Part shown: piece by piece, positions 1 through 8,803 of the stretch | Layout: each line of letters begins with the position of its first letter | Position numbering within the stretch: the first letter of the stretch is position 1 | Source: Caldithrix abyssi | GTDB taxonomy: Bacteria > Calditrichota > Calditrichia > Calditrichales > Calditrichaceae | DNA: 64,000 bases | Assembly (NCBI GenBank): GCA_011369465.1 | Contig: DRQG01000023.1 | Coordinates: 1-64,000 of the forward strand | Direction of reading: 5' to 3' | Made by a program: the position numbers and the translations under genes | The notes under the pieces: model-generated | What the model was told of the DNA's origin: nothing | Database searches by the model: none | The model's input: only the letters and a program-made list of their open reading frames with translations

Positions 1-390
1 ATATTAATTTTTACACCAAGAGCGAATCCATTTCCGCCAAAACCAATAAATGTTAAATCAAATGCTACTAACATAAATACTTGCCTTGGGATTGAATATA
101 AATTATTGAAAAAGAGTATAATTCCAATTCTCTCGGGGGGAATAGCCGTAAATTATTTAAGCGAGGTCAAAATAGAATCTTTATCGGGTAATTGGTTTAA
201 ATATACCGTACTGAAAGAAAGAGTAAGATTTGGTATAGCAGGGGGTATTGGACTGGATTATAGAATACAAGATAATCTAACAATCGGTATATCCGCAAGA
301 TATATAATGAATAATCTATTTAGTAAAAACGATTTAAGCGAGGAATTAAATACTTTGACATTAGGGCTGTTTGTTTTCTATAGCTTTTAA
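1..390 (+). CDS. Outer-membrane beta-barrel protein, 3' fragment
   Basis: The reading frame is open from the first base of the window, so this is the C-terminal 129 residues of a longer protein; a TTG at 106 is internal and not a credible start. The sequence alternates short hydrophobic strands with polar turns (for example GIGLDYRIQDNLTIGISARY) and ends in a strand with a terminal aromatic, LFVFYSF. A C-terminal Phe is the usual outer-membrane insertion signal. This suggests a porin-like or OmpA-type barrel in the outer membrane. The specific function cannot be judged because the N-terminus is outside the window. Base composition is AT-richer than the following genes. Confidence 0.55.
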   Translation: MLIFTPRANPFPPKPINVKSNATNINTCLGIEYKLLKKSIIPILSGGIAVNYLSEVKIESLSGNWFKYTVLKERVRFGIAGGIGLDYRIQDNLTIGISARYIMNNLFSKNDLSEELNTLTLGLFVFYSF

Positions 391-606
391 ATGCAATAAT
401 AGAAAGACAATTAAGCGTATTTTGACATTACCGAGAGAGATTTTACTTTGATGAAGCCAAATTTATTTCCGAGTTGGAGTATAAAGCAAACACAGAGTTT
501 TTTGAAGTGTCTTGGCGGGGTAAGGGAGGGCAACAGGTTTAATAGAGTGTTGCAAATCTGAGTTATAGCATCTATCGGTAGATTATCAGGATATTATTGA
601 AATAAA

Positions 607-2373
607 ATGTTTTCCTATATCTTTATGAAAATCCTTGAAAGACGGCCCCCGCGATATGATACGGGGATTAATATTCTTTCCGGCGGACATGCTGTAAAAA
701 TAAGAAAGCAGATTGTCCGGAATTTTGTGAAACCCGGTATGGATATACTTGATATCGGCTGTGGAACGGGTTCATTGCTTATCGATGCCGCGAAGGCCGG
801 CGCTGATGCCGCGGGTGTGGATATCTCAGAAGGTATGTTGGCGGTGGCCCGAAAACGGATCTCGGACAGCGGACTAAAAGACAGAATAAAGCTGTATAAT
901 GCCGGAGCCGTTGAGATTGAATCGCTCTTTCCTGAGAACAATTTTGATCTTATCGTATCTACTCTTGTTTTCAGCGAACTTTATGGCGAAGAAAGAGAAC
1001 TGGTTCTGAAGCAGATCAAAAAATTGTTAAAACCAGGCGGCATTTTTATTCTGGCCGGTGAAATTTCCCCCAAAAATCCTCTAAAACGAATCATCCATTT
1101 TTTGGTTCGTTTACCCTTAAGCGTTTTGACCTATCTTATAGCTCAAACCGGTACAAAACCATTAAAGGGAATTACGAATGAAATAAGCCGCGCCGGATTA
1201 AATATTACAAACGAAAATCGTTCTTTCCTGGATAGTTTTATCGTCATCACGGCTGTGAATCCGGCGGAAGAATGCTCTGAGCACGACGGATTATACAATA
1301 CGCTGAAAGCGGAGGATGACCGGTCGTTTATAAAAACCGTATGGGATTTCATTGGCCGTTGGTTCCCAAACCCTGTGGAACCGGGACTTCGGGCGATAGG
1401 TTTCCCGGATAGGAACGCGCCGGTTTTATTGACCTCTAACTTCCATCTTACGGTTAGACGAGTAGAAAAATCTTTAAAAAATGAAAATGCCTATCTGTTG
1501 GTCGCGCCGGCAAACGGGATTAATGTCTGGTGTGCCTCTTGCGGAGGCGAGTTGAATACGCATTCGGTCATAACCGCTATTAAAACGAGCCGGATCAATG
1601 AAAGAGTTAACCATCGCCGGATTATCCTGCCGCTGTTTTCAGCGCCCGGAATTGACCGCCAACTTCTTAAAAAAGAAACAGGACGAACCGGAATATTTGG
1701 CCCGGCTTATTCCAGAGATATTCCTTTGTTTATTAAAAACCATACATCGGTTTTTGAGTATAACAAAGCCGATTTTTTTCTCCGTTTCCGATTGGAAATG
1801 TTGCTATCGATGAATTTTATTGTCTGGCTAAGTATGGGCATACTCACACTACTCATTGATCCGAATTTGTTTTTCCCCCTCAGCGCTTATTTTTGGATAA
1901 CAGGATTTTTACTATACGCTGGGTTCCCGATAATACCGGGAAAAAGCGGCTGGTTAAAAGCCGTTGTCTTATCCGCAATAGAAATTATCACCATTGCCGC
2001 GGTTTCCGTCTTTGCACTGCACGTATCCGTATTCAGTTATTTGAATATGATGGTAATAGTGAGCGTAATTAATCTCTGGCTTGGTTTTGATCTGCGAGGT
2101 ATCGTTGCCGGATACCCCTCGGAGGCGGAATGGTTGATGCACAAGCTTGGTATGACCTCTTTTGGACATATCTTTTCAGCCGGGGTTTATAATCCCAACA
2201 AAATCCAGCAGAATATAGATCGTTGCAATAACTGCCGGTTTTGCCTCATGGTTTGCCCTAAAGGTGTATTCGGGATAGAAAATGGGAAAAAAATACGAAT
2301 TCTAAATAGAGGGGAATGTTTTGCCTGTAGCGCCTGTGTTACCCAATGTCCGGAAAAAGCCCTGTTTTTATGA
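607..2373 (+). CDS. Triple fusion: CpaM-like SAM methyltransferase + HgcA-like corrinoid domain + HgcB-like ferredoxin
   Basis: 588 residues, numbered from ATG 607; ATG 625 (M7, MKILERRPPRYD) is an equally good start and neither has a clear Shine-Dalgarno. Residues 7-220 are a class I SAM methyltransferase (ILDIGCGTG, 47-55) resembling corrinoid-protein-associated methyltransferases. Residues 270-400 match the HgcA/CFeSP corrinoid fold, with the cap-helix motif NVWCASCGG (306-314); Cys309 corresponds to the Co-ligating Cys of HgcA. Four membrane helices follow (about 405-515). The C-terminus is a 2[4Fe-4S] ferredoxin (C540/543/546/550 and C571/574/577/581), as in HgcB. In HgcAB the ferredoxin reduces the membrane-tethered corrinoid, which transfers a methyl group. 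The motif departs from the canonical N(V/I)WCA(A/G)GK, and the C-terminal vicinal cysteines of HgcB are absent, so mercury methylation should not be assumed. An HgcAB-like methyl-transfer role is inferred. Confidence 0.8.
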   Translation: MFSYIFMKILERRPPRYDTGINILSGGHAVKIRKQIVRNFVKPGMDILDIGCGTGSLLIDAAKAGADAAGVDISEGMLAVARKRISDSGLKDRIKLYNAGAVEIESLFPENNFDLIVSTLVFSELYGEERELVLKQIKKLLKPGGIFILAGEISPKNPLKRIIHFLVRLPLSVLTYLIAQTGTKPLKGITNEISRAGLNITNENRSFLDSFIVITAVNPAEECSEHDGLYNTLKAEDDRSFIKTVWDFIGRWFPNPVEPGLRAIGFPDRNAPVLLTSNFHLTVRRVEKSLKNENAYLLVAPANGINVWCASCGGELNTHSVITAIKTSRINERVNHRRIILPLFSAPGIDRQLLKKETGRTGIFGPAYSRDIPLFIKNHTSVFEYNKADFFLRFRLEMLLSMNFIVWLSMGILTLLIDPNLFFPLSAYFWITGFLLYAGFPIIPGKSGWLKAVVLSAIEIITIAAVSVFALHVSVFSYLNMMVIVSVINLWLGFDLRGIVAGYPSEAEWLMHKLGMTSFGHIFSAGVYNPNKIQQNIDRCNNCRFCLMVCPKGVFGIENGKKIRILNRGECFACSACVTQCPEKALFL

Positions 2374-2407
2374 TACCGGCTCATTTTATATCCTGATGTA
2401 AAAATAC

Positions 2408-2437
2408 TTGCATTTATTGTAAAGTATTTTGTAAAAT
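2408..2437 (+). promoter_or_regulatory. Possible sigma70-type promoter for the ribbon-helix-helix gene
   Basis: TTGCAT at 2408-2413 and TAAAAT at 2432-2437 are separated by 18 bases and lie about 110 bases upstream of the start at 2546, in an AT-rich stretch after the corrinoid fusion gene. Both hexamers are close to consensus, but this is visual matching only. Confidence 0.35.
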
Positions 2438-2545
2438 AGAGTTGTATTTACAAGATAACGATCATTTTAATCGCAAGGCCGGACGCATATTCCGCGGCAC
2501 GGCTTATTGTTATGTATCCGGATAGTCAACGAGGTAAAGGAAAGA

Positions 2546-2911
2546 ATGGATAAAAAGAGCAAATTGATCAATATTCGCATTTCTCCACAGGAATACGAAA
2601 AAATCAAAGCGGCTGCAAGTCAGTTGGACATGAGCGTGTCGCAATATATCCGCTATATGGCTACGGTGCTCACCGATTTGCCGGTTGATTTCAGCGAAAT
2701 GAACGAATCGTTGAGCAAGCATCGTCTGGAGAACGACCTGCAGCGCATCACTCAAAATCTGGAACGGCGGCGCCAACAAATCGATATGTTACTGCGCAGC
2801 GTGAATTCTGCGGCGCTTAAACTGGAAAGCCAGTTTAAAAAATTCCGCATGGAAACCGCACAGGAATTACATAAGGATTTTGAACGTATCCATTTGCTGG
2901 TGGAAGAGTGA
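2546..2911 (+). CDS. Ribbon-helix-helix / MobC-like DNA-binding protein
   Basis: 121 residues from ATG 2546, chosen because a GAGGTAAAGGAAAG purine-rich ribosome site precedes it; an upstream ATG at 2507 has none. The N-terminus (LINIRISPQEYEKIKAAASQ, then a second helix MSVSQYIRYMA) fits a ribbon-helix-helix fold as in CopG/Arc repressors and MobC mobilisation accessory proteins. The rest is a predicted long coiled coil (residues about 55-115, rich in Glu, Arg, Gln), also typical of MobC-like proteins. No relaxase or plasmid gene is nearby, so mobilisation is not supported. It precedes a DNA methyltransferase by 62 bases and could regulate it or partner with it. Confidence 0.55.
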   Translation: MDKKSKLINIRISPQEYEKIKAAASQLDMSVSQYIRYMATVLTDLPVDFSEMNESLSKHRLENDLQRITQNLERRRQQIDMLLRSVNSAALKLESQFKKFRMETAQELHKDFERIHLLVEE

Positions 2912-2973
2912 CAGAGTAAATTGCGAATCTATTCCTGAAATCATAATTTAAAACGACCCGACCCGCTATTTCT

Positions 2974-3744
2974 ATGAACGCCATTTTCATGAAGTCCTCT
3001 GAAAAGATGGAAGAAATCCCCGATCAATCCATCCGGTTGATTATTACTTCGCCGCCCTATTTTAATATTAAAGATTATGGCGTAGAAAACCAGATCGGCA
3101 AATCCAGTCGTTCCTACGAACACTATATCGAAAGTATGCTGCCCGTATGGCGGGAATGCTTCCGGGTGCTCAAACCGAACGGCAAATTGTGCATCAACGC
3201 GCCGCTTATGCCGATGAAAAAGAAAGACTATTCCACCCATCACAACCGCGATATTCTAAACATTAATAACGATATCGAGTTTTCCATTTTAAAAAATACA
3301 TCCTTCTACCGCTACGGATTGGTTATCTGGGATAAAGGACACACCGATCAATTAATGATGGGTTCTTACCCTTATCCGCCGAATTTTTATTTTCTGAATA
3401 CCATTGAATTTATTAATATCTTTGTGAAAGACGGGCCGCCGGAGAAGTTTCCCAAACCGTTTAAAGAAACGTCGCGTTTAAGCAGGGAAGAATGGCGGGA
3501 ATACATTTCCACCATCTGGCGCTTTAAACCGGAAAAAAATCGTAAACACCCGGCGCCGTTTCCCGTGGAATTACCCAAACGGCTTATCAAATTGTTTTCC
3601 TTTAAAGACGATGTGATTCTTGATCCGTTTATGGGCTCGGGTACTACCGCTGTGGCCGCTTTGCTCACCGGCCGGCGCTATGCCGGTTACGAGATTAATG
3701 AAGAATACGTCCGCCTGGCGCAACAGCGGATTGAGGAACTGTAA
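2974..3744 (+). CDS. Site-specific DNA methyltransferase, beta-type N4/N6 (DNA_methylase family)
   Basis: 256 residues. The catalytic motif IV, TSPPY (residues 25-29), lies near the N-terminus and the SAM-binding motif I, DPFMGSGTT (from residue 217), near the C-terminus. This is the beta-class permutation; TSPPY is most common in N4-cytosine enzymes, though some N6-adenine enzymes share it. The C-terminal GYEINEEYVRLAQQRI is the usual motif X/II region. The central part (about 90-190) would hold the target-recognition segment. No restriction endonuclease is next to it, so it looks like an orphan methyltransferase, possibly regulatory or left from a restriction system. It follows the ribbon-helix-helix gene in the same direction. 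No strong ribosome site precedes ATG 2974. Confidence 0.85.
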   Translation: MNAIFMKSSEKMEEIPDQSIRLIITSPPYFNIKDYGVENQIGKSSRSYEHYIESMLPVWRECFRVLKPNGKLCINAPLMPMKKKDYSTHHNRDILNINNDIEFSILKNTSFYRYGLVIWDKGHTDQLMMGSYPYPPNFYFLNTIEFINIFVKDGPPEKFPKPFKETSRLSREEWREYISTIWRFKPEKNRKHPAPFPVELPKRLIKLFSFKDDVILDPFMGSGTTAVAALLTGRRYAGYEINEEYVRLAQQRIEEL

Positions 3745-3777
3745 AGGTTGTGTGAAAATGCGAAATTAAGGCAATAA

Positions 3778-4092
3778 AGTCATTCCGTCCCGCTCGGGCG
3801 GGATCGGAATCCTGCTTTTAAGATATGGGATGCTGAAACGGGCTTTCCTATCGTCAGGCCCAGGTTCAGCATGACTCGTTACGTCATTCCGAACTTGATT
3901 CGGAATCTCATCTTCTAAAACATGGGATGCTGAAACAAGTTCAGCATGACTCGTTAAGTTATTCCGTCCTGTCCGGGTGGGATCGGAATCCTGCCTTGAA
4001 ACATGGGATGCTGAAACATGCCTGTTCTATTGTCGGGCCAGGGTTCGGAATGATATTTATTCGCAGTACCCTGTTTGGAGTGGACTCAATGG
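3778..4092 (+). repeat. Dispersed intergenic repeat family A (copy 1)
   Basis: This fills most of the 428-base gap before the acylase gene. It is built from palindromic words such as ATTCCGAACTTGATTCGGAAT and from repeats of ATGGGATGCTGAAAC and TTCAGCATGACTCGTTA. The same words, in opposite orientation, occur at 24175-24390 and 26762-27038. The right end (4070-4087, CCTGTTTGGAGTGGACTC) matches the terminal repeat seen in the other copies. Short open frames here are artefacts of the repeat. Confidence 0.8.
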
Positions 4093-4172
4093 CGTTTCAC
4101 GCAAATGCAGGTTAACCCCTTGCGCTAAAGCCCGGGGCGATGGATTAACACAATTTTAAAAACGGAGTAAGA

Positions 4173-6548
4173 ATGAAATCGAAAAAAAGAAAAATCGTAG
4201 TTTACATTGCGGGAACATTATTCGCGTTGATCGTTTTGGCCTTGACGGGCGGGTATTTCGTCCTGCGCGCCTCGTTGCCGCAGGAAAAGGGCAAAATACA
4301 ACTGGCCGGCTTGAACGGCGCCGTGGAAATCACTTACGATCAAATGGGCATTCCTCAGGTGTGGGCAGAGAACGAACGGGATTTGTATTTTGCCTTCGGC
4401 TATCTGCACGCCAGTGACCGCCTTTTCCAGATGGAACTGACCCGGCGTGTGGCCGGCGGGCGGTTGGCGGAAATCCTTGGCGATACGGTTCTGCCGCTGG
4501 ATATTATGCAGCGTTATCTGGGGCATTCCCGCATTGCTGAAGCACAGCTCCCGCACATTGATGCACAAGTTCGGGAGCTGCTGCAGGCCTACTCGGACGG
4601 TGTCAATGCCGGAGCGCAGGCGCTGGGCGCTCTGCCATTCGAATTCACTTTGCTGGGCATTGATTTTGAACCTTGGAACGTCCACGATTGCTTGACTCTG
4701 ATGAGCTTTCAGACCTGGTTTTCCAATTTTTTGATGAGCCGGGATGAGTTCATCGCCAAAATGTCTCTGAAAATGGATAGCACCTATCTGCAAAACCTCA
4801 AGGTAATATATCCCGGCTGGGTGCCCAAAACGGTACCGCAGAACGAGAAGCCGGTTTCCATACGCGAGCAATTTCGCCGTTCATTGGCCGGACAGCTTTT
4901 TGCCCATCATCAACTGCCTTTTCTGATGTCCCATTCTTCCAATTCCTGGGTGGTCAGCCCACAGCGCAGCGTAAGCGGAGCCGCCATGCTGGCCAGCGAT
5001 CCTCATCTGGACGTAAGCCGCCTGCCGCAGTTCTGGTATTATCTGGGATTGCATCTCAAGGGCAGCCGCAACGAAGTGCTGGGTATCAGCACACCCGGCC
5101 TGCCGTTCGTGGCAATGGGACACAACGGCAAGATTGCCTGGGCCTTTACGGTAGGGGGCATCGACGTAAACGATTATTATATGGAAAAGGTAAACGACGA
5201 TACCACCCGTTATTTAACACCCGACGGATGGAAAGATTTAACGGTTCATAATGAAGAAATCAAGGTAGCGGGAAAGGATGAACCGCTTCGCTTAACCGTT
5301 CGTATCACGCGGCACGGCCCGCTGGTTCTTAAAAACGATGCCTTGCATGTGCTTTATGCGCTGCGCTGGGCCGGCTTCGATGCTGATCTGAACAAAGCCT
5401 TTGCCGCCGGTTTTACCCTGCCGCTTATCGATAATTTTAACGATTTCCGCAAGGCGGTAACGGACTTCGGCGCGCTGGATGTGAACTGGACTTACGCCGA
5501 CGCCAAAGGCAATATCGGCTATCAACTCGGTACGCCCATTGCCATCCGTCCCTGGGATAACAGTAAAAATCTGCCCGTTCCCGGTTGGAAGGACGGCTAT
5601 GAATGGCAGGGCTACCGTTCACTGGATGAAACGCCGCACAGTTACAATCCTACCCGCGGTTGGCTGGCCACCTGCAATAACAAGCAGGATGAGGCCAATT
5701 TGGATTATCCTTTATATGGCACCTTTGCGCCCGAACGCATCGTACGCATCACTCAGCTTCTGCAAAGCAAAGAAAAATTTTCCGTGCAGGATATGCAAAA
5801 CTTTCAAATGGATCGTACCGACGCTTACGCCATGCACTGGAAAGATCGATTGGCCGGATGGCTTCGGCAGGAAGGCTATGGTGCGCAGGCCGGACAACTG
5901 GCCCGCTGGAACGGGCGGGCGGATGCCGCTTCCGGCGAGACGGCTTTGATCGCCCTCTTTTTTCACTATCTGCGAAAAGAAATCTTTGAAGACGAAACCG
6001 GTAAGGATTTGCGCTGGGTGCGGATGGGGCTGGTGCTGCAAATACTGGAAGACGAAAACGCGCCCTGGTATGACAACATCCGTACCAAAGACAAACGGGA
6101 AACACGTCAGGATATGATTAAAACGGCTATTCAAAAGGCCATGCAGCAATGGCAAGGTAAACCCTGGGGTGATTTTCAATCGCTTACCATGCGGCACCCC
6201 ATGTCCATCGTACCGCTGCTATCCGATATGCTCGGACTGCAAAACGGCCCCTTCCCCTGGGGCGGCACGCCGGGTACGCTTAATGCGTCATTCTATTTTC
6301 CCGATGAGAATGAGGAAGGCCATTTCAAATCCATTGTAGGCCCCAGTTGGCGGTTTGTTATAGATTTTTCCGATATCGACGCTGCCACCATGGTGCTGCC
6401 GGCCGGTAATTCCGGCAATCCGGCCAGCGAGCATTTTATGGACTTTTTCGAATTATGGCGCAGCGGCAAACGCTGGAATGTACCCTTTCATTATGAAAAA
6501 GTTAAGGAAAAAAGCGTGCGTACCATTGTGCTGGAAAAACAGGGATGA
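4173..6548 (+). CDS. Penicillin acylase family N-terminal-nucleophile hydrolase
   Basis: 791 residues, within the usual size of penicillin/acyl-homoserine-lactone acylase precursors. An N-terminal membrane anchor or uncleaved signal (about 8-32) targets it to the periplasm. The alpha chain has the family pattern GIPQVWAENERDLYFAFGYLHASDRLFQMELTRR. The autoprocessing site is at SSNSW (255-259); Ser256 is the expected beta-chain nucleophile after self-cleavage. A C-terminal PAGNSGNPASEHFMDFFELWRSGKR is typical of the beta chain. The family cleaves amides such as beta-lactam side chains, acyl-homoserine lactones or acyl-peptides; substrate cannot be read from sequence. The start has an upstream GGAG (ACGGAGTAAGAATG). 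Its stop overlaps the next gene's start by four bases, so the two are co-translated. Confidence 0.9.
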   Translation: MKSKKRKIVVYIAGTLFALIVLALTGGYFVLRASLPQEKGKIQLAGLNGAVEITYDQMGIPQVWAENERDLYFAFGYLHASDRLFQMELTRRVAGGRLAEILGDTVLPLDIMQRYLGHSRIAEAQLPHIDAQVRELLQAYSDGVNAGAQALGALPFEFTLLGIDFEPWNVHDCLTLMSFQTWFSNFLMSRDEFIAKMSLKMDSTYLQNLKVIYPGWVPKTVPQNEKPVSIREQFRRSLAGQLFAHHQLPFLMSHSSNSWVVSPQRSVSGAAMLASDPHLDVSRLPQFWYYLGLHLKGSRNEVLGISTPGLPFVAMGHNGKIAWAFTVGGIDVNDYYMEKVNDDTTRYLTPDGWKDLTVHNEEIKVAGKDEPLRLTVRITRHGPLVLKNDALHVLYALRWAGFDADLNKAFAAGFTLPLIDNFNDFRKAVTDFGALDVNWTYADAKGNIGYQLGTPIAIRPWDNSKNLPVPGWKDGYEWQGYRSLDETPHSYNPTRGWLATCNNKQDEANLDYPLYGTFAPERIVRITQLLQSKEKFSVQDMQNFQMDRTDAYAMHWKDRLAGWLRQEGYGAQAGQLARWNGRADAASGETALIALFFHYLRKEIFEDETGKDLRWVRMGLVLQILEDENAPWYDNIRTKDKRETRQDMIKTAIQKAMQQWQGKPWGDFQSLTMRHPMSIVPLLSDMLGLQNGPFPWGGTPGTLNASFYFPDENEEGHFKSIVGPSWRFVIDFSDIDAATMVLPAGNSGNPASEHFMDFFELWRSGKRWNVPFHYEKVKEKSVRTIVLEKQG

Positions 6549-7573
6549 GAAAAAGCCGATTCATTTCAATCTTAGTGTTTGCGCTGTTATTATTCACCTG
6601 CCAGAATAACCGGCCTGTTTATTTGACCGGACGCACGATGGGGACCGGTTATCACATAACCATTGCGGATGAACCGGCCGGACAGCGCATAACGGCGGCT
6701 TTACAAGCTTCCATCGATTCGCTGTTGCGGCAGGTAAACAATAAAATGTCCACTTACCTGAAAGACAGCGAAATTTCCCGCTTTAATCGCTGGCAAAAAA
6801 CCGATCCGTTTGTGGTATCGGTTGATTTTGTAAATGTGTTACGCACCGCATTGGATATATATAAAGAAAGCGGCGGCGCCTTCGATGTTACGGTAGCGCC
6901 GTTGGTGCGCTTGTGGGGCTTTGGTGCGGGAGCCGGAAGCGAAACAGTTCCGGATAACAGGCAAATCGCGGATGTGAAAAAACACGTGGGCAGCGACAAA
7001 ATCCGCATCATTAACGACAGCACGATCGCTAAAAATGATCCTCTGACGGAACTGGATTTGAGCGCCATCGCCAAAGGATACGGCGTGGATGCGGTTGCGG
7101 CCTTTTTGTCCCAACGCGGATACGCTCATTTTCTGGTGGAAATCGGCGGGGAAGTGGTTGCCAGTGGACTAAAGAACGGCCGGAAGTGGCGCGTGGGTAT
7201 AGACCATCCCGATTACGACGCCGTACCCGGCAACAATCTGGAAGCGGTTTTGTTGTTGAGTGATGCCGCGGTAGCAACCAGCGGCGACTACCGCAACTAT
7301 TTTATGGTCGGAGATACGGTGTACACACACGCAATCGATCCGGCTGCCGGTCGTCCCGTTACCAACGGCGTCGCTTCGGTAACCGTGGTCGCGCCCAATT
7401 GCACCTTAGCCGATGCCATGGCCACGGCAATAATGGTTATGGGCGCGGAAAAAGGCCTGAAATGGGTTGAGGATAGGAAAGGTGTGGAATCCTTTATCAT
7501 TGTCCGCACCCAAACGGGCTATAAAACGTTTGAAAGCAGCGGAATGGGGAGTATGATTGAAATAATGGATTGA
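6545..7573 (+). CDS. apbE: FAD:protein FMN transferase, ApbE family lipoprotein
   Basis: 342 residues, the usual ApbE length. A signal peptide with lipobox (LLLFTCQNN) suggests lipid anchoring facing the periplasm. Family signatures are GTGYHITI near the N-terminus, MSTYLKDSEISRFN, LDLSAIAKGYGVDAVA, GGEVVASG and THAIDPAAGRPV followed by VTVVAPNCTLADAMATAIMVMG. ApbE covalently attaches FMN to Ser/Thr of periplasmic or membrane subunits such as RnfG/RnfD and NqrB/NqrC, using FAD and Mg2+. No Rnf or Nqr genes lie in the window, so the target flavoprotein is elsewhere. It overlaps the acylase gene by ATGA. Confidence 0.93.
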   Translation: MRKSRFISILVFALLLFTCQNNRPVYLTGRTMGTGYHITIADEPAGQRITAALQASIDSLLRQVNNKMSTYLKDSEISRFNRWQKTDPFVVSVDFVNVLRTALDIYKESGGAFDVTVAPLVRLWGFGAGAGSETVPDNRQIADVKKHVGSDKIRIINDSTIAKNDPLTELDLSAIAKGYGVDAVAAFLSQRGYAHFLVEIGGEVVASGLKNGRKWRVGIDHPDYDAVPGNNLEAVLLLSDAAVATSGDYRNYFMVGDTVYTHAIDPAAGRPVTNGVASVTVVAPNCTLADAMATAIMVMGAEKGLKWVEDRKGVESFIIVRTQTGYKTFESSGMGSMIEIMD

Positions 7574-7712
7574 TGAAATAATGGATTGGTGAATTATTGA
7601 ATTAGTGGAAAAATGGAGTAGTGGAGTGCTGGAGTGTTGGATTATTGGAATTCCGTATTTTGGGAATAACACATATACAATGTTTCCATCACTCCAATAC
7701 TCCACCATTCTT
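7574..7712. repeat. Dispersed intergenic repeat family B (copy 1)
   Basis: The gap is made of AT-rich words such as ATGGATTG, GAATTATTG and GGAGTAGTGGAGTGCTGGAG, then their complement ATCACTCCAATACTCCACC, so the two arms can fold into a long imperfect hairpin. Similar copies lie at 20893-21100, 25290-25440, 27040-27165 and 30979-31175. Confidence 0.7.
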
Positions 7713-7745
7713 TAATTACTTGATCGCAGAAAAAGGAGCATTGCG

Positions 7746-8777
7746 ATGAAAGCAGTACGTATTCACGAGCACGGTTCTGCAGATGTATTAAAAATAGACA
7801 CCCTGCCAAAGCCGCAGCCGGCGGAAGATGAAGCGTTAGTCCGTATTAAAAGCACCGCCCTGAACCATCTGGACTTATGGGTGCGGGAAGGCCTGCCGGG
7901 AATAACGCTGCCGGTTATCATGGGCAGCGACGCGGCCGGCGTGGTGGAAGAAATGGGAGCACAGGCGGCACAACAGTTTCCCTGGAAACCGGGCGATGAA
8001 GTTGTATTAGCGCCGATTCGCTCCTGCGGTCATTGCTACATGTGCGCAAGCGGTAAAGAAAATCTTTGCGCCGAATTCCGTATTCCGGGCGAAGGCATGG
8101 ACGGCGTTCAGGCCGAATATGTGGCTTTACCGGCCCGTTTTCTCCTGCCCAAACCCGTAGAATTGAGTTGGGCCGAAGCCGCCGCTTTCCCTCTGGCTGC
8201 CATGACAGCCTATCACATGATGGTGCAGAAAGCCGGAGTCAGCCATCGGAATTGGGTGCTGGTGTACGGCGCCTCCAGCGGGGTGGGAAGCGCAGCCATA
8301 CAGTTTGCCAAAGCAATCGGCGCGCGTGTTATCACAACCGCCGGGTCGGATGAAAAAGCCGAATTGGCTAAAAAATTAGGCGCTGATTTCGTAATTCGTT
8401 ACAAAGAAGAAAAAATCGGAAAACGGGTACGGGAAATTACTAACGGCCGGGGAGCGGATGTCGTCATAGAACATACCGGAGCCCAAACCTGGCCGGAATC
8501 CCTGCGGGCTCTGCGCAAAGGCGGCAAACTGGTAACCTGCGGCGCTACTACCGGCCCTGTCGTAAAAATTGATATCCGCGCTTTGTTTATCAAACATCAG
8601 CAGTTGATCGGTTCCACAATGGGTACCATGCAGGACTTGTATGATATTGTGTCACTAATCGATCGCGGTTTGTTCAAACCTGTGATTGATAAAGAATTCT
8701 CGTTGAATGAAATAAGGGAAGCCCACCGACGTCTGGCTGAAGGCCGGCAGTTCGGGAAAATAGTCGTCCATTTCTAA
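7746..8777 (+). CDS. Zinc-type medium-chain dehydrogenase/reductase (alcohol dehydrogenase / quinone oxidoreductase-like)
   Basis: 343 residues with the two-domain MDR layout. An N-terminal GroES-like catalytic domain carries the four-cysteine structural zinc loop (CGHCYMCASGKENLC, about residues 95-109). It is followed by a Rossmann domain with the nucleotide-binding turn YGASSGVGSAAIQFAKAIGA (about 175-194). The classical catalytic-zinc GHE motif is replaced by GSDAAGVVEEMG, as in many quinone-oxidoreductase-like or crotonyl-CoA-reductase-like members. NAD(P)H-dependent reduction or oxidation of an alcohol, aldehyde or enone is likely; substrate is unknown. GAAAAAGGAGCATTGCG supplies a ribosome site before ATG 7746. 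It stands alone between repeat B and a promoter region. Confidence 0.85.
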   Translation: MKAVRIHEHGSADVLKIDTLPKPQPAEDEALVRIKSTALNHLDLWVREGLPGITLPVIMGSDAAGVVEEMGAQAAQQFPWKPGDEVVLAPIRSCGHCYMCASGKENLCAEFRIPGEGMDGVQAEYVALPARFLLPKPVELSWAEAAAFPLAAMTAYHMMVQKAGVSHRNWVLVYGASSGVGSAAIQFAKAIGARVITTAGSDEKAELAKKLGADFVIRYKEEKIGKRVREITNGRGADVVIEHTGAQTWPESLRALRKGGKLVTCGATTGPVVKIDIRALFIKHQQLIGSTMGTMQDLYDIVSLIDRGLFKPVIDKEFSLNEIREAHRRLAEGRQFGKIVVHF

Positions 8778-8803
8778 TCTTATCTTAACGCTTCATAGCA
8801 GCA

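Noticed and set aside
607-2373. Confirmed mercury methylation gene hgcA
   Set aside because: The cap motif differs from the canonical one and the HgcB tail cysteines are absent, so only HgcAB-like is justified.
2546-2911. Evidence for a mobilisable plasmid
   Set aside because: MobC-like similarity alone is not enough; no relaxase, replication gene or oriT is visible.
3778-4159. Small proteins encoded at 3927-4159
   Set aside because: These frames lie in dispersed repeat A, overlap each other in different frames and lack ribosome sites.
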